Below, piece by piece: positions 8,172 to 15,605 of a DNA stretch of 50,574 bases; the stretch's first letter is position 1; each line of letters starts with the position of its first letter. The notes under the pieces are model-generated. The model did not search any database. It was not told the origin of the DNA and worked only from the letters and a program-made list of their open reading frames with translations. Source of the DNA: CASQEL01 sp036655975. GTDB lineage: Bacteria; Desulfobacterota; Desulfovibrionia; Desulfovibrionales; Desulfovibrionaceae. The translations under genes were made by a program, and so were the position numbers. The stretch covers positions 1 through 50,574 of the forward strand of contig JAVVPD010000005.1 of assembly GCA_036655975.1 (NCBI GenBank), read 5' to 3'.

Positions 8172-9914
8172 ATGAATCACCTATCCCTTGCCACACGCTA
8201 CCGCCCCCAGACTTTTGCCGATGTTACCGGGCAAGAGCTCGTCACGAGTGTCCTGTCCCGTGCTGCTGCCGAAGACAAAGTCGCCCCTGCCTATTTGCTC
8301 AGCGGAACCCGTGGGGTGGGAAAAACCACCATCGCCCGCATTTTAGCCAAGGCCCTCAATTGCGTTCACGCCCCCGCCGGAGAGCCCTGCAACCAATGTG
8401 ACCAATGCCGTAAAATCACCCAAGGCAATCATGTGGATGTAACCGAAATCGACGGTGCGTCCAATAACAGCGTGGAAGATGCCCGCGCCCTGCGCGAAAA
8501 TATCGGCTATGCCCCGATGGAGGGACGCTATAAGGTTTTTATTATTGACGAAGCGCACATGCTTTCACGCTCGGCCTTCAACGCACTGCTCAAAACATTG
8601 GAAGAACCGCCACCACGGGTGGTGTTTGTCTTCGCCACCACCGAGGCACATAAATTTCCGATTACCATTGTCAGCCGCTGCCAGCACTTTATTTTTAAGC
8701 GCGTGCCGGAAGCAGGCCTGATCGCCCATATCACCAAGGTACTGCACGCCGAAAAGCTGCCCTTTGACGAAAGTGCGGTGCGCCTCATTGCCCGCCGAGC
8801 TTCGGGCAGCGTGCGCGATGCCATGTCGCTGCTCGGGCAGACCCTGGCCCTTGGCGGAGAAAACTTGACCGTGGAAGCCACCCGCTCGGTTCTCGGTTTA
8901 GCGGGACAAGAATTGTTTGTCCGCCTGTTAGAGGCGCTCATTGCCCAAGATTGTGTGGCTATCAGCCAACTTTTGCGCGAAATGCTGGATCAAGGTGTAG
9001 ATATCGGCTTTTTCCTGCGCGAATTAACCTCACTATGGCGAACCTTGTTTTTGCTCCGTCAAGCAGGCGAAGCCATTCTCCCCGTGCTCGACCTGCCCGA
9101 GGACGAAGCCCGCCAATGGTGCGCGCTGGCCCCGCGTCTTTCACTCACGCACATCCATGCGGCGTGGCAAATGGTGCTGGACGCGCAACGCCGAGTGATT
9201 CACAGCCCCGAACCCGCAGCCGCACTCGAATTATTGTTACTCAATGTCGCCTTGCTTCCGCGCCTGCTGCCCTTGGAGCATATGCCCAGTGCCCCCGCCG
9301 CACAGGCAGCCGGAACGCCGCCTGCGGCAAGGTTTTCACCCCCAACGTCGGTAGTCCCTCCTGCGGCTACGCCGGAAACAAACGCAGCTCTGCCTCCTTC
9401 GCCAAACGGCGCTTTTGTCCCCCCCACGCCCAAGGCAAAAAATGCCACAGACAGGGCAGAAAAAACAGCCCCGAACCCGCATAAGAATCCTGAGCCTGAG
9501 CCCCTATCCTCTCCCGCAGTACAGGCAATTCCAAGTATTCTCGCGCCCACGTGGGAGGATTTTACCGCCTATTGCGGCGAACACGGCAATGGGCACTGCC
9601 CACAGCATGTATTACGCCAAACCAAGGGGACTTTTACCGGAGACAGCCTCACCCTTTCCACGCATGCCCTGACCCTATACCAACAATTGGAAAGAATGCA
9701 GGAAACGTGGGAACAGTTGGCACAAGCCTATTGCGGACGCCCTATCCGAGTGAGCATCGTACCTCCGACCCAATTACCCAAAACTGAGGCGGAATTAAAA
9801 GAAGCTTTTGCCCACAGGGAAGAACTGAAACCTTTATTAGAAATTTTTGACGCACGTATTTCCCGCTGCCCTCCCCTGACTGATACCAACGGTCATTCCC
9901 CCCAGCAGCACTAA
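8172..9914 (+). CDS. dnaX: DNA polymerase III subunits gamma and tau
   Basis: Clamp-loader ATPase of the replicative polymerase. Residues 1-220 form the AAA+ domain with Walker A GTRGVGKTT, a zinc module with four Cys (CVHAP...CNQCDQC), Walker B IIDEAHML, sensor TLEEPP and the SRCQHF arginine-finger region. Domain III follows to about residue 365, then a Pro/Ala-rich linker and a C-terminal domain of about 110 residues. At 580 aa it is near the usual tau length. It heads the classic dnaX-ybaB-recR cluster. An A6-T run in the linker may direct a -1 frameshift that would give a 437-aa gamma form. Confidence 0.97.
   Translation: MNHLSLATRYRPQTFADVTGQELVTSVLSRAAAEDKVAPAYLLSGTRGVGKTTIARILAKALNCVHAPAGEPCNQCDQCRKITQGNHVDVTEIDGASNNSVEDARALRENIGYAPMEGRYKVFIIDEAHMLSRSAFNALLKTLEEPPPRVVFVFATTEAHKFPITIVSRCQHFIFKRVPEAGLIAHITKVLHAEKLPFDESAVRLIARRASGSVRDAMSLLGQTLALGGENLTVEATRSVLGLAGQELFVRLLEALIAQDCVAISQLLREMLDQGVDIGFFLRELTSLWRTLFLLRQAGEAILPVLDLPEDEARQWCALAPRLSLTHIHAAWQMVLDAQRRVIHSPEPAAALELLLLNVALLPRLLPLEHMPSAPAAQAAGTPPAARFSPPTSVVPPAATPETNAALPPSPNGAFVPPTPKAKNATDRAEKTAPNPHKNPEPEPLSSPAVQAIPSILAPTWEDFTAYCGEHGNGHCPQHVLRQTKGTFTGDSLTLSTHALTLYQQLERMQETWEQLAQAYCGRPIRVSIVPPTQLPKTEAELKEAFAHREELKPLLEIFDARISRCPPLTDTNGHSPQQH
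9437..9484 (+). promoter_or_regulatory. Possible -1 frameshift site and early stop in dnaX
   Basis: The heptamer A AAA AAT (9437-9443) is in the correct phase for simultaneous -1 slippage. The -1 frame then runs 13 codons to TAA at 9482-9484, giving a 437-residue product, close to the 431 residues of E. coli gamma. Short GC pairings follow (TGCC/GGCA at 9443-9446 and 9454-9457). The heptamer is weaker than the E. coli A AAA AAG site and no strong upstream Shine-Dalgarno stimulator was seen. Confidence 0.35.
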
Positions 9915-9944
9915 CCGAAACCACAGTATTTGAAGGAGTTTTCA

Positions 9945-10256
9945 ATGAAAAACATGGGCGACCTCTTGCGTCAAGCGCAAGTTATGCAAAACAAAATAGC
10001 CAAAATGCAGCAAGAGCTGGGTGAACAAGATTTTGAAGCCAGCAGCGGCGGTGGCATGGTCAAAGTTATTGTTTCCGGCAAGCAGGATTTACGCAGCATT
10101 ACCATTGACCCCAAGGCTCTGGAAGGCGGCGATGTAGAAATGTTGCAAGACCTTATTTTGGCAGCGGTTAATGAAGGCTCACGCATTTCTCGTGAAACCA
10201 TGGAACGCGAAATGGCAACCATTTCTGGTGGCATCAAGCTTCCGGGTGTATTTTAA
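9945..10256 (+). CDS. Nucleoid-associated protein, YbaB/EbfC family
   Basis: 103-aa DNA-binding protein that forms a tweezer-like dimer. The typical MGDLLRQAQVMQNKIAKMQ helix, the glycine-rich strand turn SSGGGMVKV, and the C-terminal PG are seen. ATG at 9945 is preferred because GAAGGAG lies 6 bases upstream; a TTG 15 bases earlier would place that ribosome site inside the gene. It lies between dnaX and recR, the standard arrangement. Confidence 0.95.
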   Translation: MKNMGDLLRQAQVMQNKIAKMQQELGEQDFEASSGGGMVKVIVSGKQDLRSITIDPKALEGGDVEMLQDLILAAVNEGSRISRETMEREMATISGGIKLPGVF

Positions 10257-10288
10257 GGTCTGTTACGCACGGCCTCGGAGTTATAGGC

Positions 10289-10897
10289 ATGAACAACAAA
10301 ATTCCAGAGCCTCTCAAGGCTTTGGTGGAACAATTGGCACGTTTACCGGGTCTTGGCCCCAAGTCAGCCATGCGTATGGCTATGACCCTGCTCAAGTGGC
10401 CCCAGTCTGAAACCAAAAGGCTGGGGCGCGCTGTGCATGACCTACGCGACAACTTGCACCTGTGCTCGCGCTGTGGAGGACTCACCGCCACAGACCCGTG
10501 CTCCATTTGCGCCGACACACGCCGTAGCACCGATATACTCTGCTTGGTGGCGGAATGGGACAGCATGTTGACCATTGACGATGGCGGCTTTTTTCAAGGC
10601 CAATATCTTATTCTGGGGGGACTTTTGGCCCCTTTGGACAATATCAATACCGATGCCCTTGATCTTGACCGCCTCACGGGGCGCTTGGCTGAAGGCGAGA
10701 TAACAGAGCTTATTCTGGCTCTAGGGGCCACCATAGAAGCCGAGAACACCGCTTCCTACATTCGCAATCTCGTAACGCAGCGTTTTCCACACATTCGCGT
10801 TACCCGCCTTGCCCAAGGCATTCCCCTCGGTTCAGAAGTCAAGTTTATGGATAAAGAAACCTTGCGACAATCCATGCGCTATCGACAGGAACTGTAA
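10289..10897 (+). CDS. recR: Recombination mediator RecR
   Basis: Ring-forming DNA-binding protein that helps load RecA on gaps together with RecF and RecO. The sequence has the helix-hairpin-helix LARLPGLGPKSAMRMA, a four-Cys zinc finger (CSRCGG...CSICAD), and a Toprim domain starting LCLVAEWDSM with YLILGGLLAPLDNI. 202 aa is standard length. It follows ybaB by 32 bases and precedes the ZIP transporter by 5, so the last gene may be co-transcribed. Confidence 0.97.
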   Translation: MNNKIPEPLKALVEQLARLPGLGPKSAMRMAMTLLKWPQSETKRLGRAVHDLRDNLHLCSRCGGLTATDPCSICADTRRSTDILCLVAEWDSMLTIDDGGFFQGQYLILGGLLAPLDNINTDALDLDRLTGRLAEGEITELILALGATIEAENTASYIRNLVTQRFPHIRVTRLAQGIPLGSEVKFMDKETLRQSMRYRQEL

Positions 10898-10902
10898 ATA
10901 CT

Positions 10903-11700
10903 ATGGACATTGTACTCAGCCCCGTTATTGAATCGCTTATAGCCGGGATCAGTTCATGGCTCGCCATTACCGCTGGTGCCGCCATTATTTTTTTGCGGCG
11001 GGAATTTTCGCGCCACACTCAGGATATTATGCTCGGCGGAGCCGGCGGTATGATGCTCGGCGCAGCTTTTTGGGGGCTGCTCACACCGTCTATGGACTTG
11101 TCCGCCCCCTTGGGGCTATGGGCTTTCGGCCCCCCCCTCATCGGGCTAGCACTCGGGGCTTTGTTCTTACGCGGTCTGGACAAAGTGTTGCCCCATCTGC
11201 ACGGACTGAGCAACACCCAAGAAGGCCTTTCAACCACATGGCGCCGTAGCATTTTACTGGTCACAGCCATGGCCCTGCACCATATTCCTGAAGGGCTGGC
11301 TATTGGGGTAGGCTACGGAGCCGCCGGCGTAGTAGAAGCGAGCATTTCGCACAGCAGCGCCTTTGTACTAACCCTGTCCATTATTTTGCAGAATGTGCCC
11401 GAAGGACTGGTCGTGTCCACCGCCCTACGCGCCGAGGGTATGTCCGCCAAAAAATCCTTTTTTTACGGCATGCTTTCCGGCATCACAGCCCCGCTTGGTG
11501 CGGTACCCGGTGCTTTAGCGGCGGGCCTGATGACCCATATTCTCCCCATTGCCCTAGCTTTTGCTGCGGGCGCCATGATTTATGTCGTGGTGGAAGAAGT
11601 TATCCCCGAAGCCAATGCCTCAGGAAACGGCAACAGTGCCACCTTGGCCTGCATTACAGGGGTTGCTCTGGTCATTATTTTGGATTCTTTGCTAAAATGA
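10903..11700 (+). CDS. ZIP family divalent metal transporter
   Basis: 265-aa inner-membrane protein with about eight spans. It carries the two metal-binding helices of the family, HHIPEGLAIGVGYGA (helix 4) and QNVPEGLVVS (helix 5), and a late VVEEVIPEA motif. ZIP proteins bring Zn, Fe or other divalent ions into the cytoplasm; the exact metal cannot be read. The loop between spans 3 and 4 has only one His pair rather than a His-rich stretch. It starts 5 bases after recR. Confidence 0.9.
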   Translation: MDIVLSPVIESLIAGISSWLAITAGAAIIFLRREFSRHTQDIMLGGAGGMMLGAAFWGLLTPSMDLSAPLGLWAFGPPLIGLALGALFLRGLDKVLPHLHGLSNTQEGLSTTWRRSILLVTAMALHHIPEGLAIGVGYGAAGVVEASISHSSAFVLTLSIILQNVPEGLVVSTALRAEGMSAKKSFFYGMLSGITAPLGAVPGALAAGLMTHILPIALAFAAGAMIYVVVEEVIPEANASGNGNSATLACITGVALVIILDSLLK

Positions 11701-11703
11701 CCT

Positions 11704-11730
11704 CAAAAACACTATCCAATACCGTTTTTG
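11704..11730. terminator. Weak bidirectional stem-loop between convergent genes
   Basis: CAAAAAC (11704-11710) pairs with GTTTTTG (11724-11730). It lies between the stops of the ZIP gene and the histidine phosphatase, and each arm gives a T-rich tail in one direction. The stem is short and AT-rich. Confidence 0.35.
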
Positions 11731-11742
11731 CCCAAAACTGTT

Positions 11743-12339
11743 CTACGCACCTTCCAGTTGCGTAGAGCAGGCATAGGGTTGGGGAATATTAAGAATCTGA
11801 GAGAGCGGCAGTGCCATATGGCGAGCCAGAATAACTCTGTTAGTTCCCGCATGGCCCACCAGCAGCCACGGGGCCTTACGGAAATGGTCTTGCCAATGAT
11901 CAAAGGCGGGCAGCACACGGCGAGCCAGATCGGCAAAAGATTCCCCGTGTGGAGGGCAAAAATGGGCCATATCTTTGCCTCGCGCTGCATATTGACCGGG
12001 GAAAAGCGCTTCCACCTCAGCGGGTGTCAGCCCTGCCCAGTCTCCGAGACAGAGTTCCCGCAAGCACTCGTCCGCGTAGACAGGGACATCCCCGTGGCGA
12101 GCACCCCCGCGAGCAATGGCCCGTGCAATAATCTGAGCTGTCTCTAGGCAGCGAGATAAATTCGAACACACAATGCCCGCCAAAGGCTGCCCCCCCTGTG
12201 CCTCCTGCCGTGCCCAACACTGCCCCCAGAGTTGGGCTTGCCCCACACCCTGCGGGCTGAGGGGAATATCCTGCGCGCCAATGAAGCGACGCTGTGGATT
12301 AGGGGCCAACGCGCCGTGGCGGAGTAAACATACGCTCAT
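11743..12339 (-). CDS. Histidine phosphatase (phosphoglycerate mutase/CobC-like)
   Basis: 198-aa phosphatase of the RHG superfamily. Catalytic LRHG is at residues 6-9, the second arginine lies in SNLSRCLETAQ, the acid in LRELCLGDWAGL, and the second histidine in VGHAGTNRVIL. The spread resembles alpha-ribazole phosphatase (CobC), but the family has many substrates. Its ATG overlaps the stop of the NTP-transferase gene (ATGA), making it the last gene of the aldehyde oxidoreductase operon. It may act on a phosphorylated intermediate of that pathway or on the cobalamin nucleotide loop; the sequence does not decide. Confidence 0.85.
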   Translation of the reverse strand: MSVCLLRHGALAPNPQRRFIGAQDIPLSPQGVGQAQLWGQCWARQEAQGGQPLAGIVCSNLSRCLETAQIIARAIARGGARHGDVPVYADECLRELCLGDWAGLTPAEVEALFPGQYAARGKDMAHFCPPHGESFADLARRVLPAFDHWQDHFRKAPWLLVGHAGTNRVILARHMALPLSQILNIPQPYACSTQLEGA

Positions 12340-13532
12340 AATTCACCCGCACGACGCAATATCTGCCGTGCCAGCGTGGCCGGGGATTCTCCCAGCATGC
12401 TGTGCAGGCGTGCTTCCATGACCTCGGCATGCCGCCAGCGATTTTTCACCGCCTGCAGGGCAGGCGCGTCCTGCTCAAAGAGGCGCAATTTTTCCCCAAA
12501 GCGTTGTGCCAGCGTAACGGGCTTATCTCCTTCCACATATTTATCCGCTAGATAGACCAAAGCCTTTTCGCCTATAGGTGTTTCGACCGCCAGTTGCATA
12601 TCTCGGTGTTCTTCCACCAACGCTGCCATAAGGGGCAAATGCAGGCCGCGCAACAATTCACCCGCTGCCTGTTCGTGCTGGGGCTGCCCCTTGCAGAGGT
12701 CATGCAGCAAACCGCCGCTGAGGCACAAGGCGGTGTCGGGACAATCTTGCCCCAACAGGGAGGTCGCACACGTGCCACCGTCTTCGTGCAGATCTGCCAA
12801 TTTACGCCATCGGGCAGCCAGCGCCGCCGCCACTCGTCCCACCCCGCGCCCATGGGCCAACCCGCGTTCCCGCACCCCGCGCATCCGCAGCAGTTCTCGG
12901 CATTCTGTAGGTTCAAGAATAGGATACCGTGTTGCGAGGCGGCACATAAGCGCATAGGCTGCGTCCGTGTCCATATCACACAATACCAAACGATCCGGCA
13001 CCGGAACATGCTCAAGGCTCTCAGAGGCAGCTAAGGCGTGCAGCCAGCCGTGCAAGCCTCGCTCCCCCTGCCACGCAAGTGCCGCGTCCCACAAAGATAC
13101 GGGCAATAAAAGTGGATGCCCTTCAAGGCGGCGAAAGGTAGGCAGACAAGGGCGCTGCTGAAGGCGGGCTTCCCACAAAAGACGTAGGCTAAGGGGACGC
13201 ACCAGTGGAATATCCACAGGATGCACAAAACAATAGTCGTGATGCCGCTGCATGGCTCGAAGCCCTACGCACACAGAAGAAAACATACCCTGTTCGGGGG
13301 AGGGATTACGCACACTGTTCAAGCCCAGACGCTGGGCCTCAGCCTCTACTTCCTCCGCCCTGTGCCCGCTGACCACCCAAATGTGGGTGACGCCCGCCGC
13401 CCTGTAGGTGCGGGCCAGACATTCCAATGCAGAGCAGGAACCTTCCGGTGTGGGCAAGGCTAACAGGGCTTTAAAGCCGTGCATGCGGCTGGAAAAGCCC
13501 CCCGCCAAAATGAGGGCCGCAGCACTGTGCAT
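12336..13532 (-). CDS. MocA-like nucleotidyltransferase fused to an HD domain
   Basis: 398 aa. Residues 1-200 are a MobA/MocA-type NTP-transferase: LILAGGFSSRM at 8-17, the metal-binding HPVDIPLV near 104-111, and GHPLLLP near 138-144. Residues 215-345 look like an HD phosphohydrolase, with His227 in AHGRGVGRVA, the HD pair at 277-278 (LLHDLCKG) and EEHRD near 307-311. MocA makes the cytosine dinucleotide form of molybdopterin, which Desulfovibrio aldehyde oxidoreductase uses, so that role is likely. The gene starts 2 bases after xdhC. From memory it matches the family named DVU_1551. ATG at 13532 is chosen because the LILAGG motif then sits near the N-terminus. Confidence 0.85.
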   Translation of the reverse strand: MHSAAALILAGGFSSRMHGFKALLALPTPEGSCSALECLARTYRAAGVTHIWVVSGHRAEEVEAEAQRLGLNSVRNPSPEQGMFSSVCVGLRAMQRHHDYCFVHPVDIPLVRPLSLRLLWEARLQQRPCLPTFRRLEGHPLLLPVSLWDAALAWQGERGLHGWLHALAASESLEHVPVPDRLVLCDMDTDAAYALMCRLATRYPILEPTECRELLRMRGVRERGLAHGRGVGRVAAALAARWRKLADLHEDGGTCATSLLGQDCPDTALCLSGGLLHDLCKGQPQHEQAAGELLRGLHLPLMAALVEEHRDMQLAVETPIGEKALVYLADKYVEGDKPVTLAQRFGEKLRLFEQDAPALQAVKNRWRHAEVMEARLHSMLGESPATLARQILRRAGEL

Positions 13533-13534
13533 AG

Positions 13535-14554
13535 TTAGGCACTCCCGTGGGCGGCAAAGTGTTGTATACATTCTGCCACAATGCTGACGGCTATTTCTTC
13601 CGGCGTTTCGGCCTGTATGGGCAAACCCACGGGGCAATGCACGCGGGCAAGGTCTGCCTCGGTCAAACCTTGTTCACGCAAAGTTCTGTAGAGGGAATCT
13701 CTCTTGCGCCTACTACCTATCATTCCAATATAACTTGCTTTTGTAGCAAGAGCTTGCGCCAGCACCTCAGCGTCATACACATGCCCTCGTGTTACGATGA
13801 CAATACCTGTGCGCGCGCCGGGCACAAAAGGTAATCGTTCAAAACAGCGGACAAATCCGGCCTCTGCCAACTGGGTGTGGGCTTCAGGAAAACGCTGCGC
13901 CGCAGCGAATTCGGGCCTGTCGTCCAGTACCAGAACCTCATAACCTGCCAGCGCGGCAATGTGCGCCGTGGGGCGGGAAACGTGCCCCCCACCCGCCAGA
14001 ACCAAACGCAGGGGCGGCAGCAAAGGCTGAAAAAAATACGCCTGATCGCCAAGGTGCAGCACCGCCGCTTCTTTCAGCGTGTACACATGGGGAGGCAAAG
14101 GGGCTAGGGGAAGAATGCCATAGCACGCTCCGTCAGCCAGCAGCGTGCGGGAACCGGGGATGCCCCCCTCCAATGGAACCAGCAATGCGCCGCCCTCTTT
14201 GTGCAGACAGGCCAGCACTTTTTCCCAAAAATCCCACTCATGCGGGAGCACGACTTCCACGAGCACCTGTACACGCCCGCCGCAGATCATTTCTGCCTGT
14301 GCCGCCATCGCACCGCTAAGGTCAAAATACAGCACCCGCCCCTGTTTTTCAGCCAAGCTGCGCGTACAGGCCTCCAATGTTTGCGCTTCCACAATGCCGC
14401 CCCCCACTGTGCCCGCCACAAGGCCTCCCGCATGGGCCAGCATGCGCGACCCAGCACCGCGCGGGGCTGAACCTTCTTGGTGTATGACGGTAGCCAGAGC
14501 CAAGGCTTGCCCACGGCGCAAATGTTCACAAAGTGTGGACAGGAACACTAACAT
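13535..14554 (-). CDS. XdhC-like molybdenum cofactor sulfuration/insertion factor
   Basis: 339 aa. XdhC proteins bind molybdopterin, protect the sulfurated cofactor and hand it to xanthine dehydrogenase-type enzymes. The N-terminal XdhC domain shows LATVIHQEGSAPRGAGSRM and GTVGGGIVEA; the C-terminal Rossmann domain shows LVLAGGGHVSRP and VLDDRPEFA, then GMIGSRRKRD and CPVGLPIQAETPEEIAVSI. ATG at 14554 is preferred, with GAGGAGA just upstream. It overlaps the ligase gene by 29 bases. It is the expected partner of the Mop enzyme encoded in the same operon. Confidence 0.92.
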   Translation of the reverse strand: MLVFLSTLCEHLRRGQALALATVIHQEGSAPRGAGSRMLAHAGGLVAGTVGGGIVEAQTLEACTRSLAEKQGRVLYFDLSGAMAAQAEMICGGRVQVLVEVVLPHEWDFWEKVLACLHKEGGALLVPLEGGIPGSRTLLADGACYGILPLAPLPPHVYTLKEAAVLHLGDQAYFFQPLLPPLRLVLAGGGHVSRPTAHIAALAGYEVLVLDDRPEFAAAQRFPEAHTQLAEAGFVRCFERLPFVPGARTGIVIVTRGHVYDAEVLAQALATKASYIGMIGSRRKRDSLYRTLREQGLTEADLARVHCPVGLPIQAETPEEIAVSIVAECIQHFAAHGSA

Positions 14555-15605
14555 AATGGTCTCCTCCTCTTCCCTTGGGAAGATGTTGTATACCCAAAGT
14601 ATTTCCGTGCCGTACCAGACGGCCTTGTATTCTGCCAAGCCGCTTTAGGGGACTGCCGCAGGTGCAAGGCCCGGGAAGTAAGGCCGCAGCATCACCCGTG
14701 CGGTAACGCAACAAGGGCATGGCTTCGCGACCGAGAGTGGTGATGACCACTTCCCCTATTTGTCCGAGGGGAAGGGGGGATCCATCGTGCATGTCCACAA
14801 CCTCTACCAACAAATCCGCCTCCCGCAAATGATAGCCATCGTGGGCGTGACATTGGACACCGCCGCCATAGCCGGATTCCGTGAGGCCGTAATGGTCAAG
14901 CACCAAACAGGAAAAAACCTGAGCCAAGGCACGCCCTAGATCGCAGGGCAAGGGATCTGCGCTGGACAGGATACCGCCCGCCAGCGGCGGCGCGGGCGCA
15001 GACGTAAAAGCCGTAAGCAGGCAGCGCAATTGCGCCGGCGTTGCCACCAAAGCATGGGGCGCATAGGCTTCGAGCGCCGCGCGCAAGGCACGGGCATGGG
15101 TATCAAAACTTCCAGCCCGCACCTCCACACCGGGTAAGGATTGACGCAAAAGATCCGCCACGCCGTTGGGGCGTTCCGCCCCCGGCAATAGCACCAACAG
15201 GCGCTGACCGGGCTGCACCACCTGCCCCATGCCCACTTGAAAAAATTGACAGGTGCGTTGCAAGTCTCGGGCGGTAAAAGCCAAACGCTTGGGCTGTCCC
15301 GTAGTGCCCGAAGTTTGTACCGTCACCATACGCAGCACATCGCTCTGCGAGACGCACAGCAGGTTCTGCCACTGACGCACGTCTTCCACCGTGGTGAAGG
15401 GTATGTGCGCCAAATCCTCCAAACAATGCATCACGGGAGGATTTTTCCCCAGCCGTGCGCGATACAACGCACTACGTTCACAGCACCAGCCGAGCGTTGC
15501 GCGCAGAGCATGCAATTGAAAATTCGCTACGCATTGCGGCAACGACTCGTGCGGCAAAGCACCGCAACATTGGGCCAGCCACGCGTCCAGCACAGATCCC
15601 GCCAT
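14526..15605 (-). CDS. Short AMP-forming acyl-CoA ligase-like protein
   Basis: 359 aa, related to phenylacetate-CoA ligase but shorter than the usual ~430. The AMP-binding loop TSGTTGQPKR, the DHYGLTESGYGGG motif and LLRYRTGDAA are present; the C-terminal swivel domain is reduced, ending about 30 residues after CTCGSPLKRLGRIQGR. That could mean an adenylating enzyme that does not need the thioester half-reaction. It overlaps the radical SAM gene by one base and xdhC by 29. From memory it matches a family named DVU_1553. Its substrate in an oxidoreductase maturation operon is not known. Confidence 0.8.
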   Translation of the reverse strand: MAGSVLDAWLAQCCGALPHESLPQCVANFQLHALRATLGWCCERSALYRARLGKNPPVMHCLEDLAHIPFTTVEDVRQWQNLLCVSQSDVLRMVTVQTSGTTGQPKRLAFTARDLQRTCQFFQVGMGQVVQPGQRLLVLLPGAERPNGVADLLRQSLPGVEVRAGSFDTHARALRAALEAYAPHALVATPAQLRCLLTAFTSAPAPPLAGGILSSADPLPCDLGRALAQVFSCLVLDHYGLTESGYGGGVQCHAHDGYHLREADLLVEVVDMHDGSPLPLGQIGEVVITTLGREAMPLLRYRTGDAAALLPGPCTCGSPLKRLGRIQGRLVRHGNTLGIQHLPKGRGGDHYVSVPVHTL

